Below are positions 34,851 to 45,700 of a DNA stretch of 64,000 nt, one piece after another. Under the pieces are notes generated by a model. It had not been told where the DNA came from and ran no database searches. It was given only the letters and a program-made list of their open reading frames with translations. The DNA is from Oscheius onirici (lineage: Eukaryota > Nematoda > Chromadorea > Rhabditida > Rhabditidae), in NCBI GenBank assembly GCA_932521025.1, contig OW051472.1:3348001-3412000 (forward strand), read 5' to 3'. Position 1 is the first letter of the stretch, and each line of letters opens with the position of its first letter. Made by a program: the position numbers and the translations under genes.

Positions 34851-35478
34851 TTATTTGTAATCATTTTCTTCTCCCCAGAATCCTACCCAAAAGCCTTTAT
34901 CGCCGTCTTCTCTATTGTTCATTGGCGTCTCCGTAGTTGTGGTTCTTTCCGAATTGGGTCGCAACTTTATTGTCGTTGTAGCCCCATTGGTAGGCAAAGA
35001 ATCAGTATTTTTGATTTTCGTTACCACAACTTCGAGCTCTACCTTTCCGGTAATCATGAGGTGTATGTTATTCGTAGTGGTCAGGCTGGTGTCGTTCGGC
35101 AAATTGAAACCGTATCCAACAGAGAGCGGCCCCGTCATGTCCTGCAGAAAGACACTGCCAGAACTGTCCTTTGCGGTACAGGTGAAATCGTACTGATAGG
35201 TGTTCGTGTCCCCGGGAAGATTTTTCGATCCATAAAACGGAGAGACTTGTGTTCCTTTCACCTCTTATGAGGCCACGAAGTCCATCTTTTGTTGTAGGCC
35301 AAAAAAGGCCGTTGCTGTACTTAAAGGTAATTTTTAGAACATTTTTAGATTTTAGGAAATGCTGAAACGAGCCTCGTGTTCTGCAGTGAAAATATAAGTT
35401 TTTCCTGGACGAAAGGAAGTAAAGGGAAAGATTCTCGGCTTGGTTTTAGGAGCAAAATGTACTGTTTGAACGTCTTCG
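34851..35478 (-). CDS. CUB-like family fragment or gene
   Basis: Exon-like block 35353-35478 reads DTAFEDVQTVHFAPKTKPRI...GKTYIFTAEHEARF, which matches the DKAFNKTDTFSI...GKTFLFKGTP segment of the 39-41.5-kb gene. A second open block 34851-35261 has FYGSKNLPGDTNTYQYDF, NIHLMITGKVELEVVV, a Thr-rich linker and the ending GDKGFWVGFWGEENDYK, resembling the KGFW ending of the neighbour at 33.1 kb. The joint between the blocks and the 5' end are not clear, and no signal peptide was found, so it may be a remnant. Confidence 0.4.
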
Positions 35479-35500
35479 AATGCGGTGTCTGAATCTCTCG

Positions 35501-36452
35501 ATGCCGTATACTTTATACCTCCTTATTTCCTACTCACAAGCCAGTGATGACTTGAATGGTAAGGTGGGAACTAAAGAGTCTAAGGAGAACAAACCAAGTA
35601 TACTCCCTCTGATGGAAATTAGCGGACTAATCAGTTTAGATTCCAGTGGCCGTTTTAAAGTAACAGAGTCTTCAGGCAAAGAACAGAAGCTTGTTTATGA
35701 GTACTTATTCATTTAGAGATCCGAATCCTCTCCTAAAGCTGGAGTTGCCTACTCCAATCAAAATACGACTTTCATGACCTGCGAAGTTCACTTTGAGATC
35801 CAAAGGAGACGTGACTTTGACTGTGATTGGGAAAGGCTACCTTTGACGAGATGAAATCAGAAATACAATAAGAAGCGGGTTTTGAAAATGTTTCACAAGA
35901 TACGCTCGATTGTTCAATTTTGTATGCGCTTGACAGATAATAAAACTCAAAGTTGTTAAACGGATTTGTTCAGTTTATCCAACAGGTTTCGCGGTGTGAA
36001 AAAGCGCCTGTCATCGTCAACCAACACCTTTTTATGAACATCCCGGCTGAACTCGAAGCGCAAAATGGATTGTCAGGAGTCTTTAAACGAGAAGGCTACG
36101 GAGAAGAAGCAACTTTTGTGTTGAAGAGTAAGATTTAGCTATTTCCAGAGCATTTAGTCTAGATAATACCGGAGAGCTTTTCGAGTACGAATTCGTTTGG
36201 AAGAATGGCTGTTCTATCACTGCTAAAATGACGTATACGGACGGAGAAGTGGTTTTGGGTCAATTCTTTCCTCAAATGAAGAAAACGGTCGTCAGAACAC
36301 GGAAGAACTTGACCGTAAAGTTGTATGGTAAAGCAACAGTTAGTTTCAAAATAAACGTGGTTCAGTACATGTCTTCTCTCCAGAAAAGTTTTGAGTCTAT
36401 AATTGTTTTTCAAACACGATTCTTTTTTATTACCAGAGAAATTACTTTTTAA
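35501..36452 (+). CDS. secreted protein with two related beta-rich segments, possibly broken
   Basis: A plus-strand start at about 35501 gives a signal-like MPYTLYLLISYSQA and then EISGLISLDSSGRFKVTESS. That frame stops near 35714, while KFTLRSKGDVTLTVIGKG continues in another frame. A second block (35953-36452) has FKREGYGEEATFVLKS, then GELFEYEFVWKNGCSITAKM and KKTVVRTRKNLTVKLYGKAT. The two blocks look like repeats of one domain, also seen in the tails of the CUB-like neighbours. Exon joins could not be completed, so part of it may be pseudogene. Confidence 0.35.
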
Positions 36453-36546
36453 AAACAATGTTGCAATGTTTTATATAAAGTTTTGTATTTACTTTTCCTA
36501 AACAATTGACTTGGAAAATTAGTTTGCAGTAGCTGCCAATAGAATC

Positions 36547-37002
36547 ATGCCCAGAGCTGCTGCCCTCTACGATCAGATTCTGGAGATGACCATGGCGACT
36601 CGGGATTTTGCGATCCAGGAACTCAACAACATGTCTGGTAGGTCCTACTTTCTCTTCTCTTTACAAACTATAGGCACAGTTCTGGAGGACAGTCGGAACG
36701 GATCGAGCTCTGCCAAAAAGGTCCCTTCGAAGCCTAGTCGTCCTTCCGCAGAAGTGGCCGTCTCTCCGTCCCAGCTAACCTCAATTGCCAGAGAAATCAC
36801 CAGTCATCGTGTCTTCCGCTCGCTCTCGAAGAAACACGTCGTCGTTCTGCAAGAGGTCGATCTGAAGAAGCCGATGAGCGACGAGGAGATGGCTCGACTC
36901 GAGAAGAAGATCCAGCAGGAGCCGGTCAGTCAATCCGAGAGCTCTCTCGTCGCCGACTACACGCCCTCGGAGCCGAAACTCTTCAAACATCTGCGCATGT
37001 AG
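36547..37002 (+). CDS. small hypothetical protein, two exons
   Basis: Exons 36547-36637 and 36674-37002 join in frame through a 36-bp intron to give 139 aa. The N-terminus MPRAAALYDQILEMTMATRD looks helical. A Ser/Pro-rich linker (SSSAKKVPSKPSRPSAE) follows, then a charged region (ITSHRVFRSLSKKHVVVLQE, DEEMARLEKKIQQEP) and a tail SEPKLFKHLRM. No signal peptide, membrane segment or known family is seen. AATAAA lies at 37032, about 30 nt after the stop. An inverted truncated copy of its 3' end lies at 32578-32655. C-rich third positions suggest good expression. Confidence 0.65.
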   Translation: MPRAAALYDQILEMTMATRDFAIQELNNMSGRSYFLFSLQTIGTVLEDSRNGSSSAKKVPSKPSRPSAEVAVSPSQLTSIAREITSHRVFRSLSKKHVVVLQEVDLKKPMSDEEMARLEKKIQQEPVSQSESSLVADYTPSEPKLFKHLRM

Positions 37003-37048
37003 GATCAAAGCGAAAAGACATCCAAATGTCTAATAAACTATTTTGAAA

Positions 37049-37130
37049 AGTTCTGTTTAGTCTTGACGTCTGGGGGTCTCCTCTGGACTTGAGATCGAAA
37101 GAGTACAAATTGGAGGCTGCACCCTCACTC
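37049..37130 (+). repeat. 80-bp direct repeat, first copy (second at 38938-39012)
   Basis: TGACGTCTGGGG, TTGAGATCGA, AGTACAAATT, GAGG and TGCACCCTCA occur in the same order at 37049-37130 and 38938-39012 in the same orientation. The second copy lies about 100 bp upstream of the CUB-like gene start at 39115, the first just after the gene ending at 37002. Confidence 0.6.
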
Positions 37131-37914
37131 ACGATGATAAAAGTTTTTCACATTTTGAGGACCGAAAAAAATGCCTGCCGCAGGCTTTATATTAACACCA
37201 TCCGTCTTGGACGGATCATCTCATCAATAACAACAAGTGCGGTGATATTTTTTATATATAGGTTACAAGTTTGGTAGAGATAAGAGCCAAAAAAGAGCAT
37301 AAATACATAAACTCGACCAAGGTTTCAAAATAGTGCCTAATTCACGTAGACAGGTTGGAGCACAGCTCTATGGATTAATGATATCACTCCCGCTACCTCT
37401 GTTGATTGGATTCAAGGCCTCTCTCACGTATGGAGTAGTTTTTCATTGTGCATCTATAGTGGCTAGGGGGATAGTTTACTGCTGCCCAGAGTGGTGAATA
37501 TGAGATGTAAGCTAACTATGGGTTAATTGATCTTTCAGTTAGACTTTGCACATTTTTCAGCAGTTTGGCTATTATACGTCCTGGTTATAGACACAACCCG
37601 AGTGTTTTTATACTATTTTTGATTCCTAAAGTTAATAGGTACCCTCTGATTTTCCCCCTTTGTGCATTGTAACAATGTTTTGCCTATGGCAAATGAATAT
37701 TCTATTCTATTCTATTCTAAACAGCACAAAGCAGAGACGAGAACTCTAAGTGAAGACAAGAAGAAGAGCTAGTATCGTGGCCCGAGACTTTCTGCATGTT
37801 TAAGTGTTTTCTCTGATTGGCACACCCCTTTCCCTTGCATACTGTACAAAGTGCCCAGTTTCCCCCTTTCCTGTCGTTTCTAAAAAACATGCGAAGACTT
37901 TTTTATTTCTTGAT

Positions 37915-38528
37915 CTATTTGTCCGTCTTCTTCTTCTTCTTTTCTTCCGTCTTCGATGCCTTCTTGGATGGATCGTCCGAGGATTGTGTATCTTCTTTGT
38001 TGTGGCTGGCAGCAGAGACATACTCTTTTCCGAGAGCTTTGGGCGTTTTCGTGATGGATTGAGTTTCGAGGTATTGCATGAAGTTTTCGACGTTGAGTCC
38101 GGACCCAACGGAGTCGCTTTTGCAGTCGCGCTCATCTCCACTGGGAGCATGTTCTTGTCACTAGTAGTCGAGTCGCTTTGTGTTCGCTGTGTGTACAGCT
38201 CGTTCATGTATTCCTCTTCCGCATCTTGGATCCAGCCAGGTGTAGATCCTTTCGGTGCCCTTCTTGACTTCCGGTCAGGATCCTTGTTCTGGTGGGAATC
38301 ACGCGGACTCTTTTCCATCTCCTTCACAGGAGTAGGCTCCTTGATCGGAGTCGCTGGAACAGTTCCCTTCGCAGTTCGTCCATTTGGAGTCTTTTTCGAG
38401 TGCTTTTTGTTGGTCGTTTGAGTCTTCTGATGGGTCTTCTCTCTTGGATGGGTCTTCTTTTCCTTTTTGGACGGAGCACAGCCATAGATCGTTGCAGCCA
38501 CCAGAGTGAAGACGACGACTTGGAACAT
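37915..38528 (-). CDS. secreted Lys-rich low-complexity protein
   Basis: The start at 38528 opens a signal peptide (MFQVVVFTLVAATIYG) followed by a Lys/Thr/Ser-rich chain (KKEKKTHPREKTHQK). A GTACAC donor at 38196 and a CTCCCAG acceptor define a 56-bp intron; splicing it joins exons 38197-38528 and 37915-38140 in frame to a 185-aa protein ending KTEEKKKKTDK. Without splicing the frame stays open to 37800 for 242 codons, but the spliced version is favoured because its stop is followed within about 10 nt by AATAAA. The middle contains EEEYMNEL and NFMQYLETQSITKTPKALGK. The family is unknown; extracellular location is inferred. Confidence 0.55.
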
Positions 38529-38937
38529 AGCAGGTAGAAGATTGACACAAAATGGCTACTAATTGGAAGTTTGCTCTTATATATTCAGACAGATAAACCA
38601 TTACATGTTTTTGTAGGACAAATTGGCATGTCACAAGACTATCCGGTATCGTAGTAATTGGGTTTTACGATAACTTTTGACCAGAATGACATAGGCTCAG
38701 TCGCAAGAAAGGAAAACAACGGGCACAATTTGTGCTACCTGTGGCGGTATTGAACTCCGAGGTCAGTAGTAGGGCGATCTTTTCCCCTGAATTGGGGGCG
38801 GAATTTGTACGAATATTGGCTGCGCTATTTTTTCCGAACCAGAAGCAACCGTTTAGTATTTATGGACAAAAAAGAGAATGAACGATAACAAAAAAATGTA
38901 TAATTATCGCAAATAATGTATAATTATTATATTCTGT

Positions 38938-39012
38938 TTAGGCGTGACGTCTGGGGTTCTCCTTTTGACTTGAGATCGAGTACAAATTTGAGGTTGCACC
39001 CTCAGTCAACCC
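38938..39012 (+). repeat. 80-bp direct repeat, second copy
   Basis: Counterpart of 37049-37130, same orientation, a few substitutions and one short deletion. It sits in the upstream region of the CUB-like gene and could be either a shared regulatory block or a trace of local duplication. Confidence 0.6.
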
Positions 39013-39114
39013 ATTTGGAGTGATTCACTTTGATCTATTCTCCCCAACGTGGCAGATTATTGGATTTGAAAAACTACCCTTCGTAATGAACTCCCGTCCA
39101 TCGATCTGACCATC

Positions 39115-41513
39115 ATGTTCCTCTTCTTCATTCCGTTTGCTGCTTCTTTCAATACAGGTAAATTCCATTCTCAACTCTTTCCTCTTTCTGTAAAGAACCT
39201 CATCTCAATTGTGAGACGCAGTACATCGAGCTGGACAAGGAGTCGATGTATTCTCTGAGTCAGATTGACTTTCCTTCTTTCATGATCTGTAGGTATGAGG
39301 TAAGTCTCTTTTGGACTCAGGAGTCTGTTCAGTTCACATATCCAATGAACACTGTCCTTCAAGTTCGTCTGACCCCTTCGTACCGTAGCGGAAATTACAA
39401 CCTCACCGATGCTTTCAATTCTACCTAGTTAGTTTTTAGTTTGAATTTCAAAAAAATAGAAAATTCAAGCAAAAGAACAGACGACATGGACTACTCAATG
39501 CGCACAATCTACTTCCCGCCTCCGTCCTTGTCCTTCAGTCTCAATACTACTGGAGAAGATTACAGATCCACCATGTTTTATACGGCCAATTTCAAAGCTG
39601 TCAGCAGTACTATTTCTTGAAATCAAACCCTAGATGATCTTTCAGATAAGGCTTTCAACAAAACGGATACGTTCAGCATAACGCCGTCGTCTATGCCTCT
39701 TCTCATTGATGTCAATAGTATTCCGAACGGGAAGACGTTCTTGTTCAAAGGGACTCCAAAGGTAAAACTTTAATGAGAACCGGTTTGGAACTAAAATCAG
39801 GGGTTTCTAAGGATTTGAAAAGAAGTATTTTTGGCCGGAGCTAAAACTTTTCAAAGCATCGCGAAAGCTGGAGGGTCAAAAGAGATTGACTGAAACAAAA
39901 GAGACAGAGTCGTTATTTTTCAAATAGTTTTAAAAAAGTTTTCAATGTCAGTTTTTAGGACATTTACGTAATTGTAGTTACCGTAATATAAACTGTGAAA
40001 AGCTGGCGAATGGATCTTACTGTTGGTGACAAATCCAACAGATCTATTCCACTTTTAGGAGCTGCACTGATTACTGTAACGTTGACTTGAAATATTGACT
40101 GTTCCAAATAAAGAGAAAAACTTTCTTCAGCTATCTGCCCTCTCGTTACGCCTAGACTCATCAATTTCGACTGAATCAATTATGCTCTACAATGGCAGTC
40201 AGAATGATTCTCTAGTCGGAACGTAGGTTTTCTTTGGTTTGATTTGAACACCTCATTTCAGTTTGTTCGGAATGTCTGGCTGGCAAGAGTTCACCAATCT
40301 CGGTCTCTACAATGCTGGTTATTTACAATTCCTAACTCCGATGACCGATTTATTCTTTGTTATGGACACTTCTGGTCGGTTCTTCTTTGTCAGTGAAAAA
40401 AAGTTTCAGATCTGAACACGTATCAGAACCCGCAAGTCTTTCGTTGTGATGAACGTTGGGCAGTACGTTTGGTAGAGATGAATGCAACTGAGAAGAGAAC
40501 TTTTGCCAATTTTTTGTACTACGAACAGACGAATATCCAGAAGATTTGTCAGTACAGAATCTCCAACTTTACTTTCTCGGTTGGTTTTCAAGGCACACGA
40601 CTATCAGATTTCTTCTTATAGTTTTCAAGGAGGTTTCTGGAAAATGTTTTCAAGTCGAAGAGCTGAGTTTTTTTGTGTCTTGACAGTCCAATGCTGTTAC
40701 CGCTAACATTTTTATAGCCATCCAAAGCGTTCTTTGAGCAAAATAACATCGTTGTTTGTTCTCATAATACGAACGGTACACTTACTAAACTAAAATGAGA
40801 GGAAATATCGTCCAGTTATTAGAACAGCTTTTTTGCCCATAATGTGTTCCTCCATTTGACGATTATAACTTCATGACAGAACAAAAAACAAAGCCTTCAG
40901 GAAGCCGCTCATTTTGAACTCTACGATGGACTACCCCAGAAGACAATGTCCAAGAAGAAACTCATCCGCTCTTTCGAGTTAGTTAAACTGTTTTTGCATA
41001 ACACGCCAAGTTCAGTGCCTCCGATCTGGAAAACGTTGTTTTGATTTACTCTGGCGTCAAGACGATCGTTCTTCTCAACGGGACCATGAGTTTCGTCTTT
41101 GACCACAAATTCGACTTTGAAAATAAGGGACGAAATGTATTTGTCATCAACGAGAACAATCAGCTTTCTTGGTCCGTGCCGTGTAAGAGCCACTTTATTA
41201 CAACAAGTTTACAAACTTCTAGACTCTGATTGGGATGTGCTCGAGTACAACATTACGTGGGTCGGAAAGACTGCCAACAGTGTTTACTTGCAAATAGGTG
41301 ACCGTGACCATACTGTAAAGGTCAAATCGGGAGAGAACGCCGTCTTCACAAGTGCTTATGAAGTTGATTTTGTTTTGTGGGGCCAAGGATCGTACGACTG
41401 TATTGCGACCAGACCAGACTGGGGAACTGTCCCGGCTCTAGACTTCATTCCCACTCAAGCTCCGGCAAGTTATGACTGTCTTCAGTTTAGATTTTTTGAT
41501 TGTATTAATATCT
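39115..41513 (+). CDS. CUB-like domain secreted protein, multi-exon
   Basis: Exon 1 (39115-39157) encodes MFLFFIPFAASFNTG, a signal peptide. Exon 2 (39196-39299) reads EPHLNCETQYIELDKESMYS...CRYE and exon 3 (from 39321) ESVQFTYPMNTVLQVRLTPS, the Cys-bounded start of a nematode CUB-like domain. Exon 4 from about 39470 carries MDYSMRTIYFPPPSLSFSLN. Further exons carry DKAFNKTDTFSITPSSMPLL, IMLYNGSQNDSLVGT and LFGMSGWQEFTNLGLYNAGY, which look like a second CUB-like unit. The last exons (about 40850-41513) hold HFELYDG, YSGVKTIVLLNGTMSF and YEVDFVLWG. Introns are mostly 30-60 bp; the splice around 39780-40160 is uncertain. In C. elegans many CUB-like genes respond to pathogens; that role here is only family inference. 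Confidence 0.65.
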
Positions 41514-41659
41514 AACAATAAAGACGGGACAAGTGAGAGATCGGAGACGTGTAACTTCTATAGAACTTTCCAGAAATCTGTTCAGCTTGAATGGAGTTTT
41601 CACTCCCATCAGGACTGTGATAGATTTCGTGTTTGTATCATAGCTATCAGCAAAAAGCG

Positions 41660-42500
41660 TCTTTGGCGCCAAAATTAAAAGTTTTAAACTTGTCAAGAGT
41701 ACGATTTGACAAGTCGCTCTTCCGACTTTAGTTTAATTGGATGTCCGCTTGCTGCTACCTCGTCTCTTCGTCTGCTCTACCTTGGCACCTTTCTCTTCTA
41801 CCAGGTTATGTTTCTTCATAATTTCTACCACTTTTCCCTTCCTCAACTCTTTTCCGAGCATTTGGACAAGAACTGGGCCTTTCCCGGGAAGCCCAGTTCT
41901 GACACTCTTGACTCTTGCTCTAGGTCTGATCAGGTTTCAATAAGTCTCTCTTCAGACTGAGACTCAGTCAATGGGAGCGGAATCCGGGTGCGAAGATTCG
42001 AAAAGATTGCTACACTGTCATTTTCAGGTTCTGTGGTGGATCTACAAATTTGTTTGGAACTGAAGCCTATTGTAGATTGCTCAACTCCGCCATCTCGAGT
42101 CCAGGTTGCTGTCAAGAGAATATGGACTGGCTGAAACTGAGAGACGAGGAATCATGTTGAATGCTGAAACTGTCGAATTACTGTGGATAATGTCATTACG
42201 AATGCTCAAATGACTTGTTGAGTCATTTTCTTTTGGTCTTGGAGACTGGCCTATGTCGTGTAGAACGCCGCTGATCGAATGCTTGAATGGCCTCAAAGTG
42301 ACGAACATGATGACGATAACTGGAAGACGGGTCATGCCCAAATTTTGCGGAGTTCAAGACCGCTCTTGCTTAATTGGTGGGATTGGAAGAGGGGTCATGT
42401 CCAATTTTTCAGCGATTTTGACATGTCAAGACGTGTCATAGTGGGTATTAGTCAAACTGTTTGAACTTGGCTTACAAAAGTTAAAAACAAGTTTTGAATG
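41660..42500. repeat. right arm of the large inverted repeat
   Basis: Reverse-complement counterpart of 31200-32133, starting just inside the 3' end of the CUB-like gene and ending about 270 bp from the lin-2 stop codon. It contains the open frame 41706-41960 and ends with ACATGTCAAGACGTGTC near 42421-42437. Confidence 0.7.
41706..41960 (+). other. open frame of 84 codons conserved in the repeat arm
   Basis: Begins MTSRSSDFSLIGCP, contains LLYLGTFLFYQVMFLHNFYHF and ends KPSSDTLDSCSRSDQVSISL. It is collinear with the 93-codon frame at 31804-32085 in the opposite arm, and both remain open despite several indels between them. Function unknown. Confidence 0.3.
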
Positions 42501-42771
42501 CAAAAATCACATCTTCTAACTTTCAAGAATAAACTTTGTTCGAAAGTATAGTGAAAACAATTAGTGATGGAAACAAGTGTTTATTATAGAACTTTTGTCA
42601 TCAGAAAATATGTAAGGCCACATTTGTCGGAGAGTGATTGATAGACTGAGAATACGGAAAGAGAAGGGTGGTGAGTGACATGATGAGCACCAATCAGATG
42701 GTTCGAAAGGGGGAATGTCACAGACGATCACAGAGAGGAATTGGGGGACTCTAACAGACAAGGAAAAGAAC

Positions 42772-45700
42772 CTAGTAGACCCAGCTGACGGGCAGCCATT
42801 GTGGACAAGCTGGCAGCTTTTCGACTATGCGCTCGAGCTGGGCGATGGTGTCGTCTGGAAGAGGTTTTGTTAAGAAAATCAATGGAATCTGGTACCAATG
42901 TCATTGTTGACGATGATGTAATCGAAGAGGTGACCGAAAGCTTGTCGGAGAATCTCAGAGTCGCGAAGGAGGCGTTCCAGAGAACCGTCGGGCTGAAAAT
43001 TGGTCAACTTGATAGTTCGGGATCATTTTTTCTTTAAACAATGGTATTCTCACAGTTGTCGGAGAATCTCAGAAAGTCTCGCTTTTTTCGTTTCATTTCC
43101 GAGGTTTACCTAACGATAAGTCAGGTTAGACTCTCTTCGTAAACTGTTTCCCTATGATGTTGCAAGCTAGATCGGTCAGAGTAAGAGATTACACGATCGC
43201 GAAGTACCTTCTTGCAAAAGCTGATTCTGTACATGAACTCACATCTTGAAGACCCTGAAGATTCGGAGCAGCGATGAAGACAACGAAAGGCGAGTACTCG
43301 GCCGTCCTCAACACTTTGAGAGCTTGTGGTTCCACGTCCAAGATGGCTATCTTGCCACTCTTATGGATATTTCTAATCGTTTCCAGCTTCGTTCCGTACA
43401 TGCCTAAACCCTTCTCTTTGCTTTGATACTAGTGCAATTTTTACTCTCTTCGTGAGTTCCATACTCCAGATACTCGTTGTTGTGAATATCCTGATTCATC
43501 TCGTCGTTGCTCACAAAATAGTAGTGTTTCCCGTCGATTTCGTCCTTTCGCGGTGGTCTCGTGGTGTGAGGGATTGGATAGGCGAATCTGGAGGGATGTC
43601 GATGGATCAAAGTGTTCTTGATGTGCCGACGACCGACACCATGAGCTCCGAGAAGAACTAGAGTCTTGCGACGATACTGGGAGAGTCTCATTACCTAATT
43701 TGGATGTTTTTAGTAAAAAAAAAATTGATTACCTCTTCGTAAGTGACAAGATCCAGCTGGTCAAAGAGAGCCGAGTGCTTCTGAAGATACTTGGTCGTGT
43801 AGTACTTTTTCTTTCGGTTGAACCACATGCAATGGGCTGAATTGAATGTTTTTAAACAATCTACAGAATACTTACAATGGTCTTTCGCCCTTTCCATAGC
43901 CAGACAAGCCGTTCTCCATTCCTGTAGCTCTGGTGAAGGTATCAGACCGGCAATGGCTCCAGTCGACGTCTGTGCCGTGTTCAGCGAGCCACCAAGAGAG
44001 GGAAAACATGAGACGAATCGTGCTTGCCACCAGTTGTGGTCGTCTTTTGATATCACCTGCAGGACGTCTCCCGTTTTGAACGGAACTCCGGCTTGTGAAC
44101 ATGGGATCAAATCGTCTTGAGTAGGATCGTAGTCAAACTGAGCTCTGACGAATATTTCACAAGCTGGCGGGGCAGATCGATAGGAGGGAACTATTTTGAA
44201 TGTCACCTGGAAGTTTATAGTTTGATAAAACTTTTAATAAACCATACCTGTCCCCTTAGGTCTCTTAACATCTGTTGAAGCGATTCGACTGATCGATTGC
44301 AGACTGACAGGCCGTTGATTTCGCGAATCTCATCGCCGACATGTAACGTCGCCTGTCGATGGATCATTCCGCCGTGCATTATCCTTGCCACGAAACAGCG
44401 ACCTTCTTCTGTTACCTAAATTTCAAAATTCAGAAATTGAAAATAAGGAAAGCTACCTTCAGTGTAATGCCCATCGGCTCCTCGGTATCTTTTTGGAACT
44501 GAACCAGTCGGACTCGAGAAACGCTGTCGAGAAGCAGATCATCATCGTCGTCGCCTGAATTTTCTTAGTGTATGAATGACGTTCACAATCTCAGTCACAT
44601 TCGCATAAAATTTGGCCAAAAGCTATCTCATATGTGCTCGTTTCAGTCGAGCCATATCAGAACAGCTCAATCATGTCTGGGATGGTGAAAAATAGGCCAT
44701 ATCTTTGGTTTCTATCTGTTTCCCATTTGCAGTTAGTTCTTTGGATATAATTCCCGAAAACTCTAGTTCTGGTAAACGAAAGACATCTAGTTCTATGGAT
44801 TCTGGTCATCTCTCCTCATTTTCCGGTACAATTATACTAGTCTTGGTAAGTGTAACTTTCGGATTTGGAAGACTTTGAAGACTCACCTCCAAGTGACTGA
44901 TGTAGATAGTCATCCGTCGAAGTTCCGGCCTTGTGTGCTCCCAGAGGAAGAACTCCTCCGTTCAGATAATTGAAGGGAACCTGTTCCAAATTATTGCTCG
45001 TCGTGGCCGGTGGTTGGGGAGGTGTTGTAGTTCTTGGCTCCTCCTGATGCTCACAGACTTCTGAGACTATCACGTCGTGAGCTTGAAGACATGACTGAAA
45101 ATCTTCTATTGTTCTTCTAAAACAAAAGGCCATTAAATAAGAGATCACAAAAAGTTGGGTATGTCTCCGGATGGCCATAAATCTCTGCGCGGACCACTCG
45201 GGAGACTCATTCGGCGCCCATAACCGATATGAACGCCCTCGAATGGGCTTCCTTGTAAAGAAGAAGTGGAGGAGTTGCTTACCGTCATATCGTTGGCCAG
45301 AAGAAGTTGACGCAATTCCAGAGCTTCTGTCGATGGTCCCAGAAGAGAGTCGATCGTCGCCACGACGTCTCTTCTGATCGAAGAAGACTCCTGTTCCGAG
45401 ACGACCGGGCCACATTTCAACTGCGAGATCTTGTCATACAACTAAAAAATTTCTTCTTTTCCAAAACTCAATTTTACTGTCTGCCAACATTCTCACGTAT
45501 TCATTCACAAAAATAGCCCAAAAATATGGAGGGGAATCGAAACTCTCGTCGCGAGATTACACTTGTTCTTCCGGGGCCAATAATTGCACACTTCCTCTTG
45601 TGTATTTCGGAAAATGATGGGATTAGAAACCATCTTGATTCCAATTGTTCTCTCCGGATATGTACAGTTTAGCTGTGTTCTTACATAAAGGAATCTGGGA

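Noticed and set aside
31200-42500. Polinton/Maverick-type giant transposon
   Set aside because: Long terminal inverted repeats fit, but no polymerase, integrase, capsid or ATPase frames are present between the arms.
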